NCBI GenBank assembly: GCA_902783175.1
Contig: CACZQA010000023.1
Coordinates: forward strand, 1 to 8,452
DNA from: an uncultured Coriobacteriaceae bacterium
GTDB taxonomy: Bacteria; Actinomycetota; Coriobacteriia; Coriobacteriales; QAMH01
Length of the DNA: 8,452 nt
Reading direction: 5' to 3'
In this document: piece after piece, positions 1 to 5,351 of the stretch
Position numbering within the stretch: the first letter of the stretch is position 1
How the letters are laid out: each line of letters opens with the position of its first letter
The notes under the pieces: generated by a model
Told to the model about the DNA's origin: nothing
Database searches by the model: none
What the model saw: only the letters and a program-made list of their open reading frames with translations
Program-made: the position numbers and the translations under genes

Positions 1-26
1 CACCAAGGACGCCCCGCGTGCACGAC

Positions 27-70
27 AAGGCCCCCGACCATCGCCGACGAGGCGATAATCGGGGGCCTTT
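27..70. terminator. Strong nested hairpin, probable bidirectional intrinsic terminator
   Basis: The outer stem pairs aaggcccccga (27-37) with tcgggggccttt (59-70). An inner stem atcgcc/ggcgat lies around the loop gacga. On the plus strand the stem runs into ttt, and on the minus strand into ttg after an A-rich lead-in, so it could end transcripts arriving from either side. It lies about 100 bp beyond the stop of the minus-strand gene at 171-680. It could serve that gene, a plus-strand gene ending just left of the window, or both. The short T tracts make the efficiency uncertain, but the GC-rich stem is unmistakable. Confidence 0.75.
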
Positions 71-170
71 GCTGTTGGCTCAGCTGTTAGGTCTTATGCA
101 CAGCGAGAAAAATGGCGCGGGCAAATGAAGCGATCCGCGCGGCCGCGTGCACGGCGTAAAACGTTCGCCG
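71..170. other. Short non-coding spacer
   Basis: No convincing gene is visible here. A small inverted repeat, cggcg (152-156) and cgccg (166-170) around a 9-nt loop, sits directly beyond the stop codon of the minus-strand gene. With only 5 bp and no following T run it is too weak to call a terminator. Confidence 0.4.
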
Positions 171-680
171 CTAGTCCTGCTGGGGCTCGTTGAGCGCCTT
201 GTAGCCGCGGAGCATGTAGACGAAGCTCTTGTAGGCATTGCGCTCGGGCAGCGCGAGATTGTCGTCGACCTCGCTGAGCGCCATGCCCAGCACATCGTAG
301 AAGCTGATGAGGGCGTCCATGGCATCGGCGTAGTCCGCGCCGCCATACGCGGCGAGTAGCTTGAACGAGACGGGTGGCTGCGACAGGAACTCCTCGGCGC
401 TCATCTGGCTCGACTCGATGAACTTGACGCAGTCGTCGAGGGAATACGTGCGGCTCATGAGGCTGTTGATGAAGGCGACCTCGTCTTCTTCGATGACGTT
501 ATCCGAAGCGCTCAGGTACATCAGGTACGCCGTCGTCTCGATCTCGAACAGCTGGCGCAAGTTGAGCTTCTCGCCGTTGACCGTCGCGCTCACCCCCGCG
601 GCGCTCGCCTTCTCGCAGGCGTCGTAGATGGAAGCCAGATACGTGCGCAGCACGTCGAGCTGCTCGGGTTCGATTTTCAT
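171..680 (-). CDS. Small helical protein, possibly TerB-like
   Basis: This 169-residue protein is predicted soluble and almost entirely helical, with no signal peptide or membrane segment. Residues 52-75 contain an A/S-x-D-N-x-I-x-E-x-E pattern (ASDNVIEEDEVAFI). That resembles the acidic 'xDGxIxxxE' loop-helix of TerB-like (tellurite-resistance-associated, DUF533-type) domains. A second, looser version, EVDDNLALPERNAYK, occurs near residues 137-151, as if the fold were duplicated. Family assignment rests on this pattern only and no catalytic function can be named. The ATG is preceded by AAAGGA with a 7-nt spacer, which supports the start. The gene is transcribed in the same direction as the ABC transporter unit to its right, but the 89-bp gap and its own promoter-like sequence suggest separate expression. 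A lone hypothetical protein is the alternative. Confidence 0.72.
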   Translation of the reverse strand: MKIEPEQLDVLRTYLASIYDACEKASAAGVSATVNGEKLNLRQLFEIETTAYLMYLSASDNVIEEDEVAFINSLMSRTYSLDDCVKFIESSQMSAEEFLSQPPVSFKLLAAYGGADYADAMDALISFYDVLGMALSEVDDNLALPERNAYKSFVYMLRGYKALNEPQQD

Positions 681-687
681 GCAAAGG

Positions 688-693
688 TCCTTT
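688..693 (-). promoter_or_regulatory. Ribosome binding site of the TerB-like gene
   Basis: The minus strand reads AAAGGA seven bases before the ATG at 680, a good SD match. It is embedded in the near-palindrome aaaggtccttt (683-693), which may be coincidental. Confidence 0.6.
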
Positions 694-712
694 CAGCTGT
701 TGACTGCCCTGT

Positions 713-748
713 AGTGTAGCGCTACCCGCACGCGCTGTGCCCCGGGGC
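713..748 (-). promoter_or_regulatory. Possible promoter with overlapping palindromes for the TerB-like gene
   Basis: On the minus strand TACACT (713-718) could be a -10 box, giving a start near 706 and a leader of about 25 nt before the ATG at 680. No good -35 hexamer is present at 17-18 bp. A perfect 10-bp palindrome, gtagcgctac (716-725), overlaps the -10, and a second one, gccccggggc (739-748), lies upstream. Either could be an operator. Evidence is positional and by eye only. Confidence 0.3.
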
Positions 749-769
749 GCTCTGTCGATTGCATGTTGA

Positions 770-3700
770 TTACTCGACGGACTTGAGGCTTTCCACCATG
801 TCGACGCGGTCGAGCTTGCGCTTCATGAACAGCATGACGAGCAGCGAGAACGCGAGCGTCAAGACGAACGCGATGGCAAAGCTCAAGAGATGGATCTCGC
901 GACCGAACATCATCTGGTCGACTTCTGCCGTCGTGATGACGAAACTCTCCATGCCCACGCCGAGCACGCAGCCGAGAAGCGCGCCGAACAGCGTGAGCAG
1001 AAACGTCTCCCTGAAGATGTAGGCGTTGACCTCGGCGGGCGTGAAGCCGAGCACCTTGAGCGTCGCGATCTCGCGGATGCGCTCGGTGATGTTGATGTTG
1101 GTCAGGTTGTACAGCACCACGAAGGCGAGCGCCGCCGCTGCCACCACCAAGATCCACACGACCGAGTCGACAGTCTTGAGCATCTTCTGGTACGTGCCCA
1201 CGACCTCGTCGTAGTAGCTGACGACCTGCACGTGCCCGATGTCGAGCAGCTGGTTTTGCAGCGCGGTCCGCTCCTCGAGCGTGCCGGGCGCTGCAGCGAG
1301 ATAGCTCGTGAACGCGGGGGCCTCGCCGTAGGCGGCCTCGTAGCAGGCAGGCGTGAGGTAGACGTACTGCCCCGTGTAGTACTCGGCGATTCCCGCGACC
1401 TTCACCGGGTGCCCCTCGCCCGTCGCGTCGCCCACGCTGTTCTGCTCGTAGGTCTCGATCGTGTCTCCGACGCCCACCCCCAGTTGAGCGGCGAGCTTCT
1501 CGCTCACGATGGCGCCCTCGTCGGTGAGGTCGAGCGGCTCATGCCCCAGACGCGTCCTGAGCGTCACGTACTCGGGAAGCTCGACGGCATCTTGTGGGAC
1601 CACGATCGTGGCGCGCTCGTCTCTGTCCGAATTCGCGGAACGCACGACGGCGGGCTCCATCTGGACGGCGGTCATGCGCTCGACGAGTGGGCTTTGGTCG
1701 ATCGCCTCGAGGGTGGCGTCACGCTCGGCGTCGGTCTGGTCCTTGTCCACCTGCACGGTCATGTTGTAGTGCAGCAGCTCGCCGAACTGCTTGTCGAGGA
1801 TGTCGTTGATGCCGTCATGCAGCCCAAGCCCCGTGAGCAACAGCGCCGTGCAGCCCGCGATGCCGATGAGCGCCATGAAGAAGCGGCGCTTGTAGCGGAA
1901 GAGGTTGCGCGCCGTCACCTTTCCCGTGAACGACAGGCGGCGCCACAGCGGCCCGATGTGCTCGAGCAGGATGCGCTTGCCCGGCTTGGGAGCGCGCGGG
2001 AGCAAGAGCGCGGCGGGCGACTCGCGCAGGGTTGCCGCCGCGGCAAGCCACGTCGCGCCGACCGTGATTCCGACGCCGAGGCCGAACGAAGCAAGCGCGA
2101 TGGGGATATCGAGCGGCGTGTCGACGACGGGAATGGCGTAGATCGTGCCGTATGCGCGAATGATGAGCGAGGGCAGCAGCTGCGAGAACACGCCGATGCC
2201 GACGACGGCACCTGCAGCGCTCGCCACGAACGCGTACACGAAGTACTTGGAGATGATCGTCGCGTTGCGGTACCCCAGCGCCTTATGCGTGCCGATGAGA
2301 ACGCGCTCCTCCTCCACCATGCGCGTCATGGTCGTGAGCGCGACGAGTGCCGCGACCAGGAAGAAGATGAGCGGGAAGACCTGCGCGATGCGCTCGATGC
2401 GGTCGGCATCGCTGATGTGGCTTTGCGCGCCGACGTTCTTGGAGCGGTCGAGCACGTACCAGCTCGGGTTCTCGATCGCGTCGATATCCGCCTGCGCGTC
2501 GTCGAGCTTCTGGGCGGCATCGGCGAACTCGGAGTTCGCCTTCGCACGGTTCGTCTCGTATTCCGCACGCCCCTGCTCGTAGCACTCGAGGCCCGCCTCG
2601 TATTGCGCGACGCCCTCGTCGTAGCGGCGCTGCCCCGCCTCGAGCTTGGCTGCCCCCGCTTCGTATGCGGCATAGGCGTCGTCGTATTCGGCGATGCGCT
2701 GCTGTGCGGCATCGAGCTGGGAGGCCTGCGCGTCGAGTGCGGCGTACTGCGAGGCGAGCTGCTCGCGCGTCGCCATGCCCGCCGCCACAAGCGCATCGAG
2801 CTTGGCGCGCGCCTCGTCGAGCTGGGCTCTCCCCTCTGCCACCTGCGTCCGCGCCTGCGCGATATCAGCCGCGTTCGCATCGAGCTGCGCTTTTGCGGAC
2901 TCGAGTTGCGAGCGGGACTGGGAGAGCTGCCCAGCGGACGCGTCGAGCTGGGCCTTCGAGCGGTCGAGCTGCCCCTTTGCCGTTTCGAGCTTTTCCCGTG
3001 CGGCATCGAGCCTGTCCTCGGCATCCGCCTTCTCGCGCTCGAAGTCCGCGCGTTTGTCGTCGAGCTCTTCTTGCGCCTTGTCCTTGACAGCGGAAAGCCT
3101 GCTCTCGTTGAAATCGTCTGCCGCGTCTTCGAGCCTGGCCACCACCGGGTCGACTGCAGCGTCGTAGGCATCGCTCGGGTAGAGCAGGTCGCGTGCGTCC
3201 GTCACCGTGAGATAGGCGCCCGCGTAGGGCTGAGACTCGTCGAAGGCGTCTCGCGAAACGAACGCGTAGGTGTCCACGCGGCCGTCTCCGAGCTCGGTCG
3301 TCCCGAAGCTCGTCGTGGACACGTAGTACGGCGACCGTACCTTCCCGACGATGACGAACTCCTTGCTGGTCAGGGCATCGTAAGAGCTGCTGTTGGGAGC
3401 CGCCTGCAGCGTCAGCGTGTCCCCTACCTCGAGGGGCACATCGAGCACCGCATCTGCGGAGACGACGCATTCGCCCGCGTTGGACGGCCACGCGCCCTCG
3501 ACGAGCTGCGGCTGGTTGATGCTCGAAGCCGAAGGCCCTGCCCCGCCCGAGCCATCTCCGTGAATGTCCTCGAAGCGCACGACGTAGCGGGCGCCGTTTG
3601 CCTCGGCATACGAATCCGCCTCGCGCTGCGGCTGCACAGCCTCGACGCCTTCGGTGGACTCGAGCATCCGAAGCTCCTCGTCGTCGAGCCCCAAGGTGCT

Positions 3701-3892
3701 CGCGACGCGGATATCGCTGAAGTTCGCCTCGTCGTAGAACCTATCGGCGGACAGGTGCATGTCGACGGAGGTCATGCGCAGGCCCGCGAAGAACCCCGCC
3801 CCGAGCGCGACGATTATGGCGATGGCGAGGAAGCGACCGAGCGACTGCGCGATCGACCGGCGGACTTCGGTGTGAAACGCCCTGCTCGCCAT
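770..3892 (-). CDS. FtsX/MacB-type ABC transporter permease with long extracellular coiled coil
   Basis: This 1040-residue membrane subunit partners with the ATPase encoded just upstream. It has a tandem FtsX architecture: TM1 (about 17-38), an extracellular MacB-PCD-like domain (about 40-250), a coiled-coil insert (about 251-475), and TM2-4 (about 503-522, 552-575, 596-620). A cytoplasmic linker follows, with the motif TARNLFRYKRR at 660-670. The second unit then has TM5 (about 671-691), a second extracellular domain (about 712-905) and TM6-8 (about 910-931, 960-982, 1001-1023). The cytoplasmic loops carry the typical FtsX sequences ERVLIGTHKALGYR (529-542) and RIREIATLKVLGF (938-950), expected to contact the ATPase. 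Family members either transmit force to extracytoplasmic partners or export lipids, peptides or drugs; the substrate here cannot be read from sequence. The start lies 7 bp after the ATPase stop with only a weak SD (GTAGG), suggesting translational coupling. Family assignment is firm and function open. Confidence 0.93.
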   Translation of the reverse strand: MASRAFHTEVRRSIAQSLGRFLAIAIIVALGAGFFAGLRMTSVDMHLSADRFYDEANFSDIRVASTLGLDDEELRMLESTEGVEAVQPQREADSYAEANGARYVVRFEDIHGDGSGGAGPSASSINQPQLVEGAWPSNAGECVVSADAVLDVPLEVGDTLTLQAAPNSSSYDALTSKEFVIVGKVRSPYYVSTTSFGTTELGDGRVDTYAFVSRDAFDESQPYAGAYLTVTDARDLLYPSDAYDAAVDPVVARLEDAADDFNESRLSAVKDKAQEELDDKRADFEREKADAEDRLDAAREKLETAKGQLDRSKAQLDASAGQLSQSRSQLESAKAQLDANAADIAQARTQVAEGRAQLDEARAKLDALVAAGMATREQLASQYAALDAQASQLDAAQQRIAEYDDAYAAYEAGAAKLEAGQRRYDEGVAQYEAGLECYEQGRAEYETNRAKANSEFADAAQKLDDAQADIDAIENPSWYVLDRSKNVGAQSHISDADRIERIAQVFPLIFFLVAALVALTTMTRMVEEERVLIGTHKALGYRNATIISKYFVYAFVASAAGAVVGIGVFSQLLPSLIIRAYGTIYAIPVVDTPLDIPIALASFGLGVGITVGATWLAAAATLRESPAALLLPRAPKPGKRILLEHIGPLWRRLSFTGKVTARNLFRYKRRFFMALIGIAGCTALLLTGLGLHDGINDILDKQFGELLHYNMTVQVDKDQTDAERDATLEAIDQSPLVERMTAVQMEPAVVRSANSDRDERATIVVPQDAVELPEYVTLRTRLGHEPLDLTDEGAIVSEKLAAQLGVGVGDTIETYEQNSVGDATGEGHPVKVAGIAEYYTGQYVYLTPACYEAAYGEAPAFTSYLAAAPGTLEERTALQNQLLDIGHVQVVSYYDEVVGTYQKMLKTVDSVVWILVVAAAALAFVVLYNLTNINITERIREIATLKVLGFTPAEVNAYIFRETFLLTLFGALLGCVLGVGMESFVITTAEVDQMMFGREIHLLSFAIAFVLTLAFSLLVMLFMKRKLDRVDMVESLKSVE
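2483..3142 (-). other. Coiled-coil segment of the permease (21-bp heptad periodicity)
   Basis: Encodes permease residues about 251-470. Residues 293-369 (2786-3016) are eleven uninterrupted heptads with Leu/Ile/Val at one core position and mostly Ala/Ser three residues later (for example RLDAAR, KLETAK, QLDRSK). After a likely turn around 368-383, residues 415-449 (2546-2650) change to Tyr/Leu-Glu-x-Gly heptads such as RYDEGVA and QYEAGLE. At DNA level this appears as the recurring string cgagctg at 21-bp spacing. Because the chain must leave and return to the membrane, an antiparallel hairpin projecting from the cell surface is the natural reading. Confidence 0.8.
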
Positions 3893-3899
3893 GGCGTGC

Positions 3900-4601
3900 C
3901 TACCACTCGAGCTCGAGGGCGGAGACGGGATGGGCGTTGACCTCGACGCGCTTCGCCTTGCCTTCCTTGATGTGGATGACCCGATCGGCGATGGCGGTGA
4001 ACGCGGTGTTGTGGGTGATCAGCACGACCGTCGCGCCGTGGACGGTAGATGCCTCCTGCAGCAGGCGCAAGACGGCCTTGCCCGTGCGGTAGTCGAGCGC
4101 GCCGGTCGGCTCGTCGCAGAGCAGGAGCTTTGGATTTTTCGCCAGCGCGCGGGCGATGGCGACGCGCTGCTGCTCGCCGCCGGAGAGCTGCGCGGGAAAG
4201 TTGTCCATGCGGTGCTCGAGCCCGACGAGGCGCAGGGCCTCGTCTGCCGGCAGCGGGTCGGTGCAGATCTGGGCGGCGAGCTCCACGTTCTCGAGCGCCG
4301 TGAGGTTTTGGACCAGGTTGTAGAACTGGAAGACGAAGCCGATGTCGTGGCGGCGGTACTGGACGAGCTCTTTATCCGAATAGGAGCTGATATTTCTGCC
4401 ATCGAGCAAGATCGTGCCCGACGTGCAGCTGTCCATGCCGCCCAGCATGTTGAGGAGCGTGGTCTTGCCCGACCCGGAGGGGCCGACGAGCACCGCCAGC
4501 TCGCCGCGCTCGATGGAAAAGCTCATGCCGTCTACCGCGGCGACTTCGACCTCGCCCATCTTGTAGACCTTGCGCACGTCGTGGAACTCGACAAAAGCCA
4601 T
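3900..4601 (-). CDS. ABC transporter ATP-binding protein (MacB/LolD-like)
   Basis: This 233-residue cytoplasmic ATPase drives the permease encoded immediately downstream. All nucleotide-binding motifs are intact: Walker A GPSGSGKT (40-47), Q-loop Gln92 in VFQFYNLV, signature LSGGEQQ (139-145), Walker B LLLCDEP (159-165) and switch His197. The run [10 protein letters not shown] after Walker B and the [16 protein letters not shown] stretch are typical of the MacB/LolD/FtsE subgroup that pairs with FtsX-fold permeases. Length is normal for the family. The start has a strong SD, AAGGGGG (4611-4617), 9 nt upstream. The stop is 7 bp before the permease ATG, so the two are an operon. Nothing indicates damage. 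The substrate is unknown. Confidence 0.96.
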   Translation of the reverse strand: MAFVEFHDVRKVYKMGEVEVAAVDGMSFSIERGELAVLVGPSGSGKTTLLNMLGGMDSCTSGTILLDGRNISSYSDKELVQYRRHDIGFVFQFYNLVQNLTALENVELAAQICTDPLPADEALRLVGLEHRMDNFPAQLSGGEQQRVAIARALAKNPKLLLCDEPTGALDYRTGKAVLRLLQEASTVHGATVVLITHNTAFTAIADRVIHIKEGKAKRVEVNAHPVSALELEW

Positions 4602-4610
4602 GGCACGCCA

Positions 4611-4617
4611 CCCCCTT
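4611..4617 (-). promoter_or_regulatory. Ribosome binding site of the ABC ATPase gene
   Basis: The minus strand reads AAGGGGG nine bases before the ATG at 4601. It is the clearest SD in the window and contrasts with the absence of any SD at the two divergent genes starting at 5303 and 5352. Confidence 0.65.
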
Positions 4618-4631
4618 GCGAATCGTCACCC

Positions 4632-5303
4632 CTATTGTACAGGGCAGATGGGCTCATCGAAGGGACGCATCGCCGGCTCGTCGACGAGGACGTCCGCTTT
4701 GCCCTGCGAAAGCTCGGTCACCCAGGCAACCGTCGCGGCGCTGTCCTCGTGTCGGACGCGGATGGTCACGGTCACGTCCCCCGCGAACTCCGTCGAGATG
4801 ACCTGCACGCCGCGCTGGTCGAGCTCGTAGCGGAGCAGCTCGTATGTGCCGTAGTCGGCGGCTATGAGGATGTCGTCGCACAAGATGACGCTGACGATGC
4901 GCGCGTCGGTAAACGCCGCCTGCGCCGCGCTCGTGTAGGCGCGCACCAGCCCGCCCGTCCCCAGCAGCGTCCCGCCGAAGTAGCGGGTCACGACGCAGAC
5001 GACGTCGCGCAGGTCGAGATGCTCGATAACCGAGAGCGCCGGGAGCCCGGCGGTCTTCTTGGGCTCGCCGTCGTCCGAGTAGCGCACGCGGTTGTTCTCG
5101 CGCAGCACGTAGGCGTAGACGTGGTGCCGCGCGTCCGGGTAGGTCGCCCGCACCGCGTCGATGAACTCACGCGCCTCGCGCTCGGATTCCACGTGCTGCA
5201 CCTGGCCGATGAAGCGGCTCTTGCGGTCGACGTATTCCGACGTGCCCGAAGCGGCAATCGTCCGGTAGCTGTCGTGCGCGCCTATGTCGGAAATGTTGGT
5301 CAT
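4632..5303 (-). CDS. yigZ: YigZ/IMPACT family protein
   Basis: The product is a 223-residue cytoplasmic protein of the YigZ (UPF0029/IMPACT) family. The N-terminal IMPACT-type domain spans about residues 20-130. It has the family marks KSRFIGQV (28-35), YPDARHHVYAYV (55-66), SDDGEP (76-81) with the following TAGLP, and RYFGGTLLGTGGLVRAY (107-123). A smaller C-terminal region (about 138-210) matches the ferredoxin-like DUF1949 position. Eukaryotic IMPACT regulates translation through GCN1/GCN2; the bacterial role is not established. An in-frame ATG 11 codons upstream (5336) exists, but I prefer 5303. Translation from 5336 would include the -10-like box in the coding region, and the added residues do not look like family sequence. 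The gene lies 30 bp ahead of the ABC ATPase on the same strand, and is divergent from the radical SAM gene. Confidence 0.93.
   Translation of the reverse strand: MTNISDIGAHDSYRTIAASGTSEYVDRKSRFIGQVQHVESEREAREFIDAVRATYPDARHHVYAYVLRENNRVRYSDDGEPKKTAGLPALSVIEHLDLRDVVCVVTRYFGGTLLGTGGLVRAYTSAAQAAFTDARIVSVILCDDILIAADYGTYELLRYELDQRGVQVISTEFAGDVTVTIRVRHEDSAATVAWVTELSQGKADVLVDEPAMRPFDEPICPVQ
4634..4639 (-). promoter_or_regulatory. Possible -10 box (TACAAT) ahead of the ABC operon
   Basis: TACAAT on the minus strand overlaps the last codon bases and TAG stop of the YigZ-like gene. Transcription would begin near 4627 and leave the SD of the ATPase intact. No convincing -35 lies 16-18 bp upstream (CTTCGA at best). 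It would let the transporter pair be expressed apart from the upstream gene, although read-through from that gene remains equally possible. Confidence 0.3.
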
Positions 5304-5309
5304 GCACCG

Positions 5310-5315
5310 AGTATA
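5310..5315 (-). promoter_or_regulatory. -10 box for a probable leaderless yigZ mRNA
   Basis: The minus strand reads TATACT, then six bases (CGGTGC), then the ATG at 5303. With the standard 6-nt gap between -10 and +1, transcription should begin on the A of the start codon. There is no SD upstream. No recognisable -35 appears at 17 bp (GCATGG). Confidence 0.6.
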
Positions 5316-5339
5316 GCGGCACGCGGCAGGCGCCATGCC

Positions 5340-5345
5340 TATAAT
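5340..5345 (+). promoter_or_regulatory. -10 box for a probable leaderless ygiQ-family mRNA
   Basis: A consensus TATAAT is followed by six bases (gccgct) and the ATG at 5352, placing +1 on or next to the initiator A. No SD is present within 20 nt upstream. The -35 position (5317-5322, cggcac) is not consensus, so an activator or a strong -10 alone may be used. Confidence 0.65.
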
Positions 5346-5351
5346 GCCGCT

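Noticed and set aside
739..748. gccccggggc palindrome as a terminator for the permease
   Set aside because: A perfect palindrome without a loop, and no T run follows on either strand.
2326..3171. Minus-strand Ser/Arg-rich frame overlapping the coiled coil
   Set aside because: Out-of-frame shadow of the 21-bp repeat structure of the permease coil.
890..3940. Plus-strand open frame of 1016 codons lying antisense to the whole permease
   Set aside because: Composition is Arg/Val/Glu/Leu-rich without domains or membrane segments. It mirrors the permease codons, as expected from high-GC third positions. The permease strand has clear family motifs.
5304..5336. Upstream ATG at 5336 as the start of the YigZ-like protein
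   Set aside because: The extra 11 residues would be encoded by the promoter region and have no family resemblance. The ATG at 5303 fits the -10 spacing better.
3891..5351. Upstream extension of the radical SAM reading frame (about 487 codons)
   Set aside because: It runs antisense through the ABC ATPase and YigZ genes and has no family similarity. The YgiQ N-terminus and promoter place the start at 5352.
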